Assembly (NCBI GenBank): GCA_001942045.1
Contig: MSTD01000065.1
Coordinates: forward strand, 1-25,687
Source of the DNA: Mycolicibacterium porcinum
GTDB taxonomy: Bacteria; Actinomycetota; Actinomycetes; Mycobacteriales; Mycobacteriaceae
Direction of reading: 5' to 3'
Length of the DNA stretch: 25,687 nt
Shown: positions 9,685 to 17,754 of the stretch, piece after piece
How positions within the stretch are numbered: the stretch's first letter is position 1
Layout: each line of letters opens with the position of its first letter
Program-made: the position numbers and the translations under genes
The notes under the pieces: generated by a model
The model's database searches: none
What the model was told of the DNA's origin: nothing
The model's input: only the letters and a program-made list of their open reading frames with translations

Positions 9685-10508
9685 GGTGCCCCCTCGACGG
9701 TGAATTCGGCGGTGTGCACCGCGTCGCGGTGCTTGAAGTCCAGGAACAGCCGGTACGTGCCGGCACTGGGAAGCGTGGTGTGGAAAGCGATCTGAGGCCC
9801 CGACGCGGTGGCCGGGTCGGCCGCGTCGCTCATCGGATGGACGTGCAGGTACTCCAGATCGGACGCGCGCACTGCGACCAGGTGACCGTAAGCACCCAAG
9901 TACGGCTGAAGGTCGGTGACGGGCTTGCCGTCCCGACTGACCGACAGCGTCAGCTCCGAAGGTTGACCGGCCTTGGCCACCCCGGCGAGGGTGACGGTGT
10001 AGCCGTCGACGGTGGCCGTGGTCGTGGGCGCGGGCAGCGGCTGCGGCTGGTACTTCCCTCCGACGGTCATATCGGCACCGAGCGTGGTCGGACGGCCATC
10101 GGCAGGCACGAAGTCGGCGAACACCCGGTAGTCGCCGGGTTTGGTCAGATCCAATGGAACGCTCCACGTGCCCTGCCCGTCCAGCACCGGATGCACATGC
10201 TGGTATTCGGCCAGGTCGCGGCGCACGACGATCAGGTGCAGTAGCTTCTCGTGGCTCTCGACATACTCGGTCACCGGGGCTCCGGAGCCGTCGACGACGC
10301 GAAACCGCACGGGTACCGCGGCGCCGGGCGGCACCGCGGTCTCATCGAGTTGCAGCGTGTACCCCGCCCCGTGGTCCGCGACATGGCCTGCGTCATGACC
10401 TTCGGGTTGGATGCCCGCCGGAGTGACCGCAGCGCCGATTCCGAAGGACACGGCGAACACCACCACAAGTCCGACGACGAACCCGATGAGCTTCTGCGGC
10501 GCACTCAT
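9681..10508 (-). CDS. Membrane-anchored protein with duplicated HxHP motif (probable extracytoplasmic copper binder)
   Basis: A 275-residue protein with an uncleaved-looking signal anchor at 7-29, then a His-containing stretch (His38, 42, 46) and two related beta-rich domains. Domain 1 has [11 protein letters not shown] with QHVHP at 103-107 (His91, 104, 106), then GDYRVFADF. Domain 2 has [11 protein letters not shown] with LHVHP at 221-225 (His209, 222, 224), then GTYRLFLDF. The matching spacing shows an internal duplication. The family often sits with copper ATPases in actinobacteria but has no named activity I know. Position between copZ and copA, 13 bases after the former and overlapping the latter by four, argues for copper binding or delivery outside the membrane. 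GGAGG seven bases upstream supports the ATG. Confidence 0.88.
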   Translation of the reverse strand: MSAPQKLIGFVVGLVVVFAVSFGIGAAVTPAGIQPEGHDAGHVADHGAGYTLQLDETAVPPGAAVPVRFRVVDGSGAPVTEYVESHEKLLHLIVVRRDLAEYQHVHPVLDGQGTWSVPLDLTKPGDYRVFADFVPADGRPTTLGADMTVGGKYQPQPLPAPTTTATVDGYTVTLAGVAKAGQPSELTLSVSRDGKPVTDLQPYLGAYGHLVAVRASDLEYLHVHPMSDAADPATASGPQIAFHTTLPSAGTYRLFLDFKHRDAVHTAEFTVEGAP

Positions 10509-10521
10509 GATCGACCTCCGC

Positions 10522-10728
10522 TCAACCCGCGACGGCGTAGCCGGCCTCGGCGACCGCGGCGCTGATGGCGGACGGATCGAGCTGGTTCTCGCTGTCGATG
10601 GTCACCAACCCCGTCGCCAGATCGACCTCGACCGTGCGCACGCCGGGAAGGTCACCCACCTCCTCACGCACCGACGTGGCGCAATGCCCGCAGGTCATGC
10701 CGGTGACGGTGACGGTCTGGGTACTCAT
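10522..10728 (-). CDS. copZ: Copper chaperone, heavy-metal-associated domain protein (CopZ type)
   Basis: A 68-residue single HMA domain. The metal site is MTCGHC with Cys13 and Cys16; the GMTCGHC form with a histidine between the cysteines is common in actinobacterial CopZ. It would carry Cu(I) in the cytoplasm to the ATPase encoded two genes downstream, and could hand copper to a CsoR-type repressor. A strong AGGAGG lies seven bases before the ATG. It is the first gene of the leftward copper operon; a TATAGT -10 and the copper-box inverted repeat lie 39-58 bases upstream. Confidence 0.95.
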   Translation of the reverse strand: MSTQTVTVTGMTCGHCATSVREEVGDLPGVRTVEVDLATGLVTIDSENQLDPSAISAAVAEAGYAVAG

Positions 10729-10766
10729 GCAGGTTCCTCCTGAAATCAGCTTCGTTGTTGACTCAT

Positions 10767-10772
10767 ACTATA
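10767..10772 (-). promoter_or_regulatory. -10 element of the copZ operon promoter
   Basis: Read leftwards the bases are TATAGT, one mismatch from TATAAT, placing a transcript start near 10760 and a leader of about 30 bases before copZ. The -35 region is poor (AGGGAT at 17-base spacing), and the copper-box arm overlaps this -10 element, as expected for a repressor-controlled promoter. Confidence 0.5.
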
Positions 10773-10786
10773 CCCCCCTAGGGTAT
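10770..10786. promoter_or_regulatory. ATACCC-N5-GGGTAT inverted repeat, CsoR/RicR-type copper operator
   Basis: A perfect six-base inverted repeat, ATACCC and GGGTAT, separated by CCCTA. G/C tracts flanked by AT ends are the hallmark of operators bound by CsoR-family copper repressors, including mycobacterial RicR. It overlaps the -10 of the leftward copZ promoter and lies 43 bases before the chosen start of the rightward response regulator, so one bound repressor could control both directions. No csoR or ricR gene is in the window. The repeat is seen; the binding protein is inferred. Confidence 0.75.
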
Positions 10787-10828
10787 GAAATCCCTATGTC
10801 CCCCGTCCCACTCCTGCACTATGGGCTG

Positions 10829-11545
10829 ATGGAGCAGAATCCGGGTGGCTACCGCGCCCTGGTGGTCGACGACGAAGCCCCGCTGGCCGAGGTCATAGCC
10901 AGCTACCTGACCCGCGAACAGTTCGAGGTCACCCTCGCCCACGACGGATCCGAGGCCCTGCGGTTGGCCCGCGAGGTCGACCCCGACGTCGTCGTCCTCG
11001 ACCTCGGCCTGCCCGGCATCGACGGTGTCGAGGTCTGCCGATCGCTGCGCACCTTCTCCGACGCCTACGTGGTGATGCTGACCGCACGCGACACCGAGAT
11101 GGACACCATTGTCGGCCTGTCGGTGGGCGCCGACGATTACATGACCAAACCCTTCAGCCCACGGGAACTGGTCGCCAGGATCCGGGCGATGCTGCGCCGG
11201 CCCCGCGTCACCTCCCCCACCACGACCGACGGCCGGGTGTTCGGTGCGCTGCGCATCGATGTCGACGGCCGCCAAGTCTTCCTCCACGACGAACCGATCA
11301 TGCTGACCCGCACCGAATTCGACGTGCTCGCCGCACTGTCGGCTCGCCCCGGGGTGGCGCTCAGCCGTCGACAGATCCTCGAATCCGTCTGGGAGACCAC
11401 CTATGTCGGCAACGAACACCTCGTCGATGTCCATATCGGTCACCTCCGCCGCAAACTCGGCGACGACCCCGCCGATCCGCTGTACGTCATCACGGTGCGC
11501 GGAGTTGGATACCGCATGGGTACCGGGCAGGAAAACCCGCGATGA
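10829..11545 (+). CDS. OmpR/PhoB-family response regulator
   Basis: A 238-residue regulator. The receiver domain has the acidic pair in VVDDEAPL, the phospho-acceptor Asp58 in VVVLDLGLPG, the switch threonine in MLTARD and the lysine in TKPFSP. The C-terminal winged helix has RTEFDVLAAL and VDVHIGHLRRKLG with ITVRGVGYRMG. An alternative start at 10796 would add eleven residues and put the ATG nine bases after the copper box; neither start has a Shine-Dalgarno, so a leaderless mRNA is possible. The gene overlaps the kinase gene by four bases. Its position beside copZ and the copper operator suggests control of copper genes, which is inference. Confidence 0.93.
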   Translation: MEQNPGGYRALVVDDEAPLAEVIASYLTREQFEVTLAHDGSEALRLAREVDPDVVVLDLGLPGIDGVEVCRSLRTFSDAYVVMLTARDTEMDTIVGLSVGADDYMTKPFSPRELVARIRAMLRRPRVTSPTTTDGRVFGALRIDVDGRQVFLHDEPIMLTRTEFDVLAALSARPGVALSRRQILESVWETTYVGNEHLVDVHIGHLRRKLGDDPADPLYVITVRGVGYRMGTGQENPR

Positions 11546-12630
11546 GTGTCGGATTGCGCACGCGCCTGCTGTTCGCCCAGGCCCTGGTACTGGTCGCCGG
11601 TGCGGGCACCACCGGACTGGTGGCCACCGTGGTCGGGCCGCCGCTGTTCCGTGAACATCTGCACCGCGCCGGAGTATCCGGCGACTCCGCTGAGCAGATG
11701 CATGCCGAGGAGGCCTACGTCTACGCCACGGTGATCTCGATCGGGGTGGCGTCGTGCGTGGCGATACTGGCGGCCCTGATCGTCACCTGGTACTTCGGTC
11801 GGCGTCTGCAGAAGTCGCTGACCCAGGTGTCGCAGGCCGCCACCGCCATCGCCGACGGCCACTACGACTCGCGGGTTCCGCCGGCACATCTCGGCGACGA
11901 ATTCGACTCCCTGGCACATTCTTTCAACCAGATGGCCGGACGCCTGGAGGCCGTGGACGCCAGCCGCCGCAGGCTGTTCAGCGATCTTGCCCATGAGATA
12001 CGCACCCCGGTTTCGGTGCTGGAGGCGTACTTCGAGGCCATCGAGGACGGTGTGAGAACCCTTGACCCCGAGACGGTCTCGATGCTGCGGCAGCAGACCC
12101 ACCGGCTGGTCCGGTTCGCCGGCGACGCCGGTGCCCTCGCGAAGGCCGAGGAAACCCCGGCCACGATCAACCCGGTACCGGTGACGATGGACACCGTGGT
12201 GGCCGCCGCGGTCGCCGCGGCCCAGGACCGGTTCGACGACAAAGGCGTGACGCTGAATCAACGCGTGGACGAGCACCTGCCTTCGCTGTCCGCCGATCCG
12301 CATCGGCTGGCCCAGATCCTCGGCAACCTGCTCGACAACGCGCTGCGACACACTCCGGCCGGGGGCCGCGTGACGATCGACGCCAGCAACGGCCCCGACC
12401 GGAACGTCACGCTGACGGTGACCGATACCGGCGAGGGCATCCCTGCCGAGCACCTGCCCCACGTCTTCGAACGGTTCTACCGGGCCGACACTGCGCGCGA
12501 CCGCGACCACGGCGGGTCCGGCATCGGGCTGGCGATCGTGAAGGCCCTGGTCGAAGGCCACCGCGGCCGCATCAGCGCGGCCAGTTCGGGCGCAGGCACC
12601 ACCTTCACGATCATCCTGCCGACCGGTTAG
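11542..12630 (+). CDS. Sensor histidine kinase
   Basis: A 362-residue membrane kinase coupled to the response regulator by ATGA. Helix 1 is ~9-31, a short outside loop ~32-60, helix 2 ~61-85, a HAMP linker ~86-138, then the phospho-acceptor His151 in SDLAHEIRTP. The ATP-binding domain has N-box NLLDNALRH (262-270), DTGEGIP at 295-301 and GGSGIGL at 324-330, so all catalytic elements are intact. The outside loop holds His39, His41, Met53 and His54, possible soft-metal ligands fitting a Cu sensor; this is suggestive only. The stop overlaps that of the convergent DUF305 gene within TTAG. Confidence 0.93.
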   Translation: MSVGLRTRLLFAQALVLVAGAGTTGLVATVVGPPLFREHLHRAGVSGDSAEQMHAEEAYVYATVISIGVASCVAILAALIVTWYFGRRLQKSLTQVSQAATAIADGHYDSRVPPAHLGDEFDSLAHSFNQMAGRLEAVDASRRRLFSDLAHEIRTPVSVLEAYFEAIEDGVRTLDPETVSMLRQQTHRLVRFAGDAGALAKAEETPATINPVPVTMDTVVAAAVAAAQDRFDDKGVTLNQRVDEHLPSLSADPHRLAQILGNLLDNALRHTPAGGRVTIDASNGPDRNVTLTVTDTGEGIPAEHLPHVFERFYRADTARDRDHGGSGIGLAIVKALVEGHRGRISAASSGAGTTFTIILPTG

Positions 12631-13298
12631 AGCGAGCCCAGGATCTGCCGCATCGTGTCGATCTCCGCCTGCTGCGTCTTCACGATGGCGCGGGCCATCT
12701 CGACCGCGGCGGGATACTGACCGTCCTTGATCTCGTCCTGAGCCATGGTGATAGCGCCCTCGTGGTGGGCGATCATGTGCGTCAGGTACAGCTTCGCGGC
12801 ATCGGCGCCCTGGGCGTTGCGCAGCGCGGTCATGTCGGTCTCCGACACCATGCCCTGCATGGCGGGCATATCACCCATGTCACGCTGCATATTGCCGTGC
12901 CCCATGTCGCCGTGGCCCTGCTGGGGCATCTGGGGCATCGAAGGCATCGGCGGATTGCCCCACTGCTTCAGCCAGCCCTGCATCTGCTCGATCTCCGGGG
13001 CCTGAGCGCCCTTGATCTGGGTGGCCATCTCGGTGACCCGCGGATCGATGTCCGGCTTGGCCAGCAGGACATCACTCATCTCGACCGCCTGCTGGTGGTG
13101 CGGAATCATGTGATGGGCGAACATCACGTCGGCATCGTTGTGAGCTTCACTGGTGACCGGCGCGCTCGCCGCCGCGGACGTGGTGGCGCTGTTGGTCATT
13201 TCCATGTCGGCAGTCCTGTCGGCCTTGTCGTTGCTACAACCGGCCACCAGGGCCGCCGCGACCACCGCGCCGGCACTCAGCATCATCAGTTTCGTCAT
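12627..13298 (-). CDS. DUF305 lipoprotein with Met/His-rich insert
   Basis: A 223-residue exported lipoprotein: signal peptide 1-20 and lipobox LVAGC with Cys21 as the lipidation site. Two helical DUF305 halves follow, the first with AHHMIPHH at 61-68 and the second with THMIAHH at 173-179, each offering His/Met ligands. Between them is a Met/His-rich stretch (118-150) with Met118, 121, 124, 132, 137, 141, 144, 147, 150 and His129, 134, typical of extracytoplasmic copper binding. DUF305 proteins are often found in copper-resistance loci. The gene converges on the histidine kinase gene. Two 9-bp direct repeats with an 11-bp period lie 41-60 bases upstream and may be the response regulator's site. 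Confidence 0.92.
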   Translation of the reverse strand: MTKLMMLSAGAVVAAALVAGCSNDKADRTADMEMTNSATTSAAASAPVTSEAHNDADVMFAHHMIPHHQQAVEMSDVLLAKPDIDPRVTEMATQIKGAQAPEIEQMQGWLKQWGNPPMPSMPQMPQQGHGDMGHGNMQRDMGDMPAMQGMVSETDMTALRNAQGADAAKLYLTHMIAHHEGAITMAQDEIKDGQYPAAVEMARAIVKTQQAEIDTMRQILGSL

Positions 13299-13338
13299 GA
13301 CTCCAGCGTCCCGGGACTCGATGTGGCTGCCCTAGTCG

Positions 13339-13358
13339 TTCGATGAAGATTCGATAAA
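13339..13358. promoter_or_regulatory. 11-bp-period direct repeat upstream of the DUF305 gene
   Basis: On the plus strand TTCGATGAA, a two-base spacer, then TTCGATAAA: eight of nine bases match, repeated at 11 bp. Tandem sites of this period are the usual target of OmpR/PhoB-type dimers bound head-to-tail. It lies 41-60 bases upstream of the DUF305 ATG, where a -35 region would fall. The neighbouring response regulator is the natural candidate. No second copy was found near copZ. Confidence 0.45.
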
Positions 13359-13381
13359 GCTCGGCGCATTGGCCTGCGGAT

Positions 13382-14488
13382 CTATGCGGGTCTGACCCGG
13401 AAGAGCTTCACGTCACTCTTGACGCCCTTGAGGTGACGAGCCCCGGCGAACGACCAGCTGAACCGCTCGTCGCCGCCGGCCTCGGCGACCGCCGCACGAG
13501 TGGACTCGGCCACCAACACGGTCCCCGGCCGCGCCGCACCGGTGACCCGGCTCGCCAGATTCACCGAGCCACCGAACCAGTCGCCGGCCCGGCTCACTGC
13601 GGGCCCGGTCGCCAACCCGACCCGCAACCGCGGGAAATCCTCGTGGGTTTCGGTGGCGGCCACCAACTCGCACGCCGCCTCGAGCAACGCCACCGGATCG
13701 GCGCTGACGAACATCACCGCATCGCCGATGGTCTTGATCAGCCGCACCGGGCCGACGGCCACCTCACGTGCCGCGTCGGCCAGCCGATTCGCCAGCCGCT
13801 CAAGGTCTTCGGGCTGCACGACCTCGCCGAGCCGGGTGAATCCGACGATGTCGGCGAATGCGATGGTGACCAACCGGGCACCTGGCAACAGAACGCCCTC
13901 AGCCCGTTCGGAGGCGCTGACCGCCTCGGTCTCCATCGCATGGCGCAGTTGCACGAACAGCATGTCCCGGATCATCGGCCCGATCAGCGGAGCGGCCTCG
14001 GCCACCAGCGCCTCACTGGCCTTGGCTGTCTCCAATTCCGTTGCGCCGGGCGTCAACACCGCCGCCAACGCCGCGTAACGCATCACCTCGGCGGCGCGGC
14101 CGAGACCCTCGGACAGCACCCGGGTGATCAACACGACCTGATCCGGATCGATACCCAGCTCCAGGAACCGTTCAGCGAAACCGACCGCCTCGGCATCCGC
14201 CCGCAGCAGCACTGCCGCGTCGGGGTCCTCGACGGTCGCCAACCCCATCGCTCGCTGCAGACGCTGCACCAGCGCGACGTCCAGTCCGGTCTGCTCACTG
14301 ATCTCGCGGGTGGAGACGTACGTGCCGTCGTCCCCGGCCACCCGGCGCGACGCCAGCAACATCGGGGTGACGGCTTGGCGGATCTGGTCGGCGGTGATCC
14401 CGCGGGACAGCAGCCATTCCACCAGCTCGGCTCGCTGAGTAGCGGCTTCGCCGTCGAGCCCGTCAAGGAGAGTGGAGTCAGCCACCAT
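13382..14488 (-). CDS. Class III adenylate cyclase, Rv1264 type
   Basis: A 368-residue soluble cyclase making cAMP from ATP. Residues 1-~195 match the N-terminal autoinhibitory domain of Rv1264 ([42 protein letters not shown]). The catalytic domain has metal aspartates Asp213 and Asp256, adenine-selecting Lys252 and Asp303, and transition-state Asn310 and Arg314. Each sits nine positions before its Rv1264 equivalent, so all six active-site residues are kept. Rv1264 is activated at acidic pH through this N-terminal domain; whether that holds here is inference. The ATG overlaps the stop of the upstream GAF regulator by one base (TGATG), implying coupled translation. Confidence 0.95.
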   Translation of the reverse strand: MVADSTLLDGLDGEAATQRAELVEWLLSRGITADQIRQAVTPMLLASRRVAGDDGTYVSTREISEQTGLDVALVQRLQRAMGLATVEDPDAAVLLRADAEAVGFAERFLELGIDPDQVVLITRVLSEGLGRAAEVMRYAALAAVLTPGATELETAKASEALVAEAAPLIGPMIRDMLFVQLRHAMETEAVSASERAEGVLLPGARLVTIAFADIVGFTRLGEVVQPEDLERLANRLADAAREVAVGPVRLIKTIGDAVMFVSADPVALLEAACELVAATETHEDFPRLRVGLATGPAVSRAGDWFGGSVNLASRVTGAARPGTVLVAESTRAAVAEAGGDERFSWSFAGARHLKGVKSDVKLFRVRPA

Positions 14489-15777
14489 CAGGTCAAGGTA
14501 TACCCACGGGCGGCATGAACGGCGGGAGCTGTCGAAGCGGCCAGCAATGACGACATGTCCTGGGGGTAGCGCACGTCCACCACCACCGAATCCCCGAAGC
14601 GGTACGGCTTGCCGGCCACAAGTCCGCCGAACTGCTTACGCAGCCGCGACATCTCGGCGCGCACCGTCACCACCCGGGACCGATCGCCGTAGAGATCCTC
14701 CGCCAGCTCCGGCGCCGTCCGGCCCTGCTGGCTGGTGGCCAGGACCAACAGGATCTCGGCGTGGCGGCTGGAGATGCTGCGCCGCCAACTGCCGAACTGG
14801 CCGGCCATCTCCAGCGACGGTTCGCCGTCACTCAGGTCCAGGATGACCCGGGACGGCGCCGCACTGGGTTCCGCATCGTCGGCAACCCGGACCAGCCACC
14901 CGCCCGGCAGCGCCTCGACATCGCACATGCCCAACGGCGGGATCCACACGCGGCCGGGTAACCCGCTCTCGGGCAACAAGATCCGGTTGTGCAACGGCAA
15001 GGAGTCCACCGCCGCGACCCAGCCCTCGGCATCGACAGCCAGCGCCGGGCTGCCCACCCTGGCCAGAATGGGTGCCGCCACGGCGCGCAGTCGGTTCAAT
15101 GTCCGGTCATGCGCCTCGCGCAGTTGCGATTCCGCGAGCCGCGCCACCAGATCCACCAGGGCAACCGTCGTCGGATGCACGGTGGAGGCCGGGCCGGACA
15201 CGTCCACGATGCCGATCACCTGACCGGTACGGGGATCCTTGATCGGCGCACCGGCACACGTCCACGGATGGTGGCTGCGCAGGAAATGTTCGGCCGAGAA
15301 GATCTGCACCGCACGATGCGAAGCCAGCGCGGTGCCGATCCCGTTGGTGCCGACCGCGTTCTCGCTCCACGTCGCGCCCTCGACGAAACCCAGGCGGTCG
15401 GCGAGATTGAGCACCCGCGGTGAGCCCGAACGCCACAGCACCCGGCCCCGGGCATCGGCGACCACCAGGATGTTGTCGCCCTCTTCGATCACCGAATCCA
15501 GCCCGCGCGACACGTCGTCGAGCACCGCGATGAGCCCGGACTGCTGGCGCAGCAGGTCCAGCCCAGTCGTCTCGACCTGTGGCGGGATGTGACGGTCCGG
15601 GTTTATCCCCTTGGCCCGCAACCTGTTCCAGGAGTCTTCGATGACCGCGCGGGGGCGCGCGGGGGCACGGTCACCGGACATGGTGGCGTCGTAGACCGCG
15701 GACAAGAGCATGGCGTACTGCCGCGGATCCTCACCTGGGGATACCGCGGGCTCAGGTACCGATGAACCGGCCATCAC
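14488..15777 (-). CDS. AcoR-like GAF-domain transcriptional regulator without AAA+ domain
   Basis: A 429-residue regulator. The N-terminus ([20 protein letters not shown]) and the following GAF-type sensor (~85-215, with [19 protein letters not shown] and [13 protein letters not shown]) are typical of AcoR-type activators of acetoin and related catabolic genes. Unlike classical AcoR, there is no Walker A/GAFTGA sigma-54 ATPase; instead a winged-helix-like region lies at ~335-400 ([25 protein letters not shown]). It probably senses a small metabolite such as acetoin and acts on the TTGCAA-type repeats at 17691-17754, both inferred. Start: GTG at 15777, with an ATG one codon later as alternative. 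It lies 42 bases after the acetoin reductase gene. Confidence 0.9.
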   Translation of the reverse strand: MMAGSSVPEPAVSPGEDPRQYAMLLSAVYDATMSGDRAPARPRAVIEDSWNRLRAKGINPDRHIPPQVETTGLDLLRQQSGLIAVLDDVSRGLDSVIEEGDNILVVADARGRVLWRSGSPRVLNLADRLGFVEGATWSENAVGTNGIGTALASHRAVQIFSAEHFLRSHHPWTCAGAPIKDPRTGQVIGIVDVSGPASTVHPTTVALVDLVARLAESQLREAHDRTLNRLRAVAAPILARVGSPALAVDAEGWVAAVDSLPLHNRILLPESGLPGRVWIPPLGMCDVEALPGGWLVRVADDAEPSAAPSRVILDLSDGEPSLEMAGQFGSWRRSISSRHAEILLVLATSQQGRTAPELAEDLYGDRSRVVTVRAEMSRLRKQFGGLVAGKPYRFGDSVVVDVRYPQDMSSLLAASTAPAVHAARGYTLT

Positions 15778-15819
15778 CGCCGATTGTGCTCCACATCACA
15801 CCTGGGCGCCAATCGCGGG

Positions 15820-16599
15820 TTACCGATAGACCAGCCCTCCATCGATCAGACCGGCCTGACCAGTCATGTAGTCGGCATCCGGTCCGGCCAGATAGGCGAC
15901 GAATCCGGCCACGTCCTCGGGCGTTTCCGGTCGCCCCAACGCGATACCGCCCGCGTATTTCTGGAATGTCTCGCCTTCAGCGGCGCCGGTCAATTCGGCG
16001 AACCGCTTGTCGATCTCCACCCACATATCGGTGCCGACGATGCCGGGACAGTAGGCGTTGACGGTGATCCCCGCCGACGCATACTCCTTGGCCGCGGCTT
16101 GGGTCAGCCCACGCACCGCGAACTTGGTGGCGCTGTACACCCCGAGCATGGCGAAGCCGTCGTGGCCGGCGATCGAGGAGGCGTTGATGATCTTGCCGGG
16201 CCGGCCCAGTTCGATGAACTTGGCCGCGGCCGCTTGGATTCCCCACAGCACACCGTCGACGTTGATCGACCACACCCGGGCGACATCGTCCGGCGTCACT
16301 TCGGCGATCGGCCCGACGAGGGCCACTCCGGCGTTGTTGACCATGATGTCGAACCCGCCGAGGGCCGCGGCGGCATGCTCCACCGCCGCATACACCGAAT
16401 CACGGTCGCTCACGTCGCATACGAAAGTCGTTGTTTTCGACCCGATTTCGGCGATCTCCTCGGCCACCGCATCGATGCCGTCCGGTACCACGTCCACCAG
16501 TGCGACCTCGGCACCCTCTCGCGCCAACCGCAGCGCGATGCCCCGCCCGATTCCACGACCCGCGCCGGTGACCAGCGCTGCCTTGCCTTGCAGTGTCAC
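15820..16599 (-). CDS. budC: Acetoin (diacetyl) reductase, SDR family
   Basis: A 259-residue short-chain dehydrogenase. NAD-binding TGAGRGIG is 11-18, NNAG 88-91, the catalytic serine is near 141-142, and the tyrosine and lysine are Tyr155 and Lys159 in YSATK. The region after the active site ([19 protein letters not shown] and [13 protein letters not shown]) closely resembles BudC-type acetoin reductases/meso-2,3-butanediol dehydrogenases, which interconvert diacetyl, acetoin and 2,3-butanediol using NADH. The GTG start overlaps the stop of the butanediol dehydrogenase gene (GTGA), so the two enzymes are made together. The symbol is by resemblance to BudC; stereospecificity cannot be read. 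Confidence 0.9.
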   Translation of the reverse strand: MTLQGKAALVTGAGRGIGRGIALRLAREGAEVALVDVVPDGIDAVAEEIAEIGSKTTTFVCDVSDRDSVYAAVEHAAAALGGFDIMVNNAGVALVGPIAEVTPDDVARVWSINVDGVLWGIQAAAAKFIELGRPGKIINASSIAGHDGFAMLGVYSATKFAVRGLTQAAAKEYASAGITVNAYCPGIVGTDMWVEIDKRFAELTGAAEGETFQKYAGGIALGRPETPEDVAGFVAYLAGPDADYMTGQAGLIDGGLVYR

Positions 16600-17651
16600 G
16601 ATGCGCCTCCGCTCGGGTCAACCAGCACCTTCATCTTCTTGCCTGCGTGCAGGGCCTCGAATCCTTCGTCGATCACGTCCTCGATCGCGATGGGTGTGAC
16701 CCATCCCCTCGTGTCGTACACCCCTTGCGCCATCAGATCAATGACCGCCTCGAAGTCCGCCGAGGTGTAGCACAGCGAGCCCTGGATCCTGGATTCGTTC
16801 ATCACCAGATTGAGCAACGGTGTCGGCAGCGGCTTCTCGTAGATCGCGACGCTGACCGTGGGTTTGCGCGCGCCCACGCACGCGGTGGCCGCCGCGATCG
16901 CGGGAGCCACACCGGCGGCGTCGAATGCCGCATCGGCGCCGCGGCCGTCGGTGTGATCGCCGATGAACGCCGGCACATCGGTGGTGGTCGGATCCAGGGT
17001 CTTGGCGCCGAGCGTCTCGATCGCGGTGCGCCGAGTGGGCGAGGGTTCCACGACGAACACATCGTCGAGCCCCTTGCCGCGCAACGCGAACCACAGGCCG
17101 ATGCCGATCGGTCCGGCGCCGAAGATCACCGCGGTGTGCAGCGGACCGACCTCGCCGAGCGTCGCGGCGTGGTAGGCCACCGACATCGGTTCGACCAGCG
17201 CGCCGAGTTCGAGGGAGACGTTGTCGGGAAGCCGGTGCAGCATGTCCGTCGGGACCACCGTGTACTCGGCCATCCCGCCGTCGGACATCAAGCCGTGGAA
17301 ACCGATCTGCTGACAGATGTTGTAGGTGCCGGCGCGGCACGGCGCGCACGTGCCGCATCGGTAAATCGGCTCGACCGCAACCCGATCGCCCGGGGCGAAA
17401 TCGGTGACGCCCGCACCCACCTCGGTGATGGTTCCGGAGAACTCGTGCCCCATAGTGAGCGGCAGCTGCCGGCCGGTCAAGGGGTGCGGCTCGGTCGGTA
17501 CGAAGATCGGTCCCGCATAGTATTCGTGCAGGTCAGTGCCGCAGATTCCGTTGAAACCCACCTTCAGTTTGACGGTTCCGGGGGCGGGGTCGGGTTCGGG
17601 GACGTCGGCGACTTCGACCTTGTTCGGTCCGTAGTACACGGCTGCTCTCAT
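16596..17651 (-). CDS. 2,3-butanediol dehydrogenase, zinc-dependent MDR family
   Basis: A 351-residue zinc alcohol dehydrogenase. Catalytic-zinc ligands are Cys37 ([14 protein letters not shown]), His69/Glu70 (GHE) and Glu154; structural-zinc cysteines are 99, 102, 105 and 113; NAD is bound by GAGPIG at 178-183. The text [12 protein letters not shown] plus [17 protein letters not shown] is the signature of (R,R)-butanediol dehydrogenases of the BdhA/ButB kind, which interconvert acetoin and 2,3-butanediol. It heads the leftward set with budC, the GAF regulator and the cyclase. The upstream gap shared with the monooxygenase gene holds the TTGCAA repeats. Confidence 0.92.
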   Translation of the reverse strand: MRAAVYYGPNKVEVADVPEPDPAPGTVKLKVGFNGICGTDLHEYYAGPIFVPTEPHPLTGRQLPLTMGHEFSGTITEVGAGVTDFAPGDRVAVEPIYRCGTCAPCRAGTYNICQQIGFHGLMSDGGMAEYTVVPTDMLHRLPDNVSLELGALVEPMSVAYHAATLGEVGPLHTAVIFGAGPIGIGLWFALRGKGLDDVFVVEPSPTRRTAIETLGAKTLDPTTTDVPAFIGDHTDGRGADAAFDAAGVAPAIAAATACVGARKPTVSVAIYEKPLPTPLLNLVMNESRIQGSLCYTSADFEAVIDLMAQGVYDTRGWVTPIAIEDVIDEGFEALHAGKKMKVLVDPSGGAS

Positions 17652-17690
17652 AGGGCCGTTCTAGGCGACCCGCGCGGTGCGCCGTAAGAG

Positions 17691-17754
17691 TTGCAAGACG
17701 TTGCGGTCTCAAACGCCGGTCACGTTGCAACCCCGTGCAACCCTTGTTGCGGGG
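17691..17754. promoter_or_regulatory. Cluster of TTGCAA/GCAAC repeats between divergent genes
   Basis: The 128-base gap between the butanediol dehydrogenase and the flavin monooxygenase genes contains TTGCAA (17691-17696), TTGC (17701-17704), the perfect 8-base palindrome GTTGCAAC (17724-17731), and the inverted repeat GCAAC-CCTT-GTTGC (17737-17750), bordered by CCCC and GGGG. Repeated half-sites over ~60 bases suit cooperative binding by a dimeric activator; the GAF regulator encoded two genes away is the obvious candidate. The repeats are seen, the binding protein is inferred. Confidence 0.55.

Noticed and set aside
9685..10167. N-terminal extension of the Cu+-ATPase frame up to 10167
   Set aside because: The extension overlaps the coding sequence of the His-motif protein and its translation is unlike protein; the ATG at 9684 forms an ATGA coupling and starts a normal HMA domain.
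14495..14506. GGTATACC near the start of the cyclase as a second copper box
   Set aside because: It lies in the coding end of the GAF regulator (encoding Gly-Tyr-Thr-Leu), lacks the central spacer of a CsoR-type operator, and has no copper gene beside it.
13433..14518. 361-codon plus-strand frame opposite the adenylate cyclase
   Set aside because: It is the antisense shadow of a cyclase with all six active-site residues; composition is Gln/Arg/His-rich with no domain.
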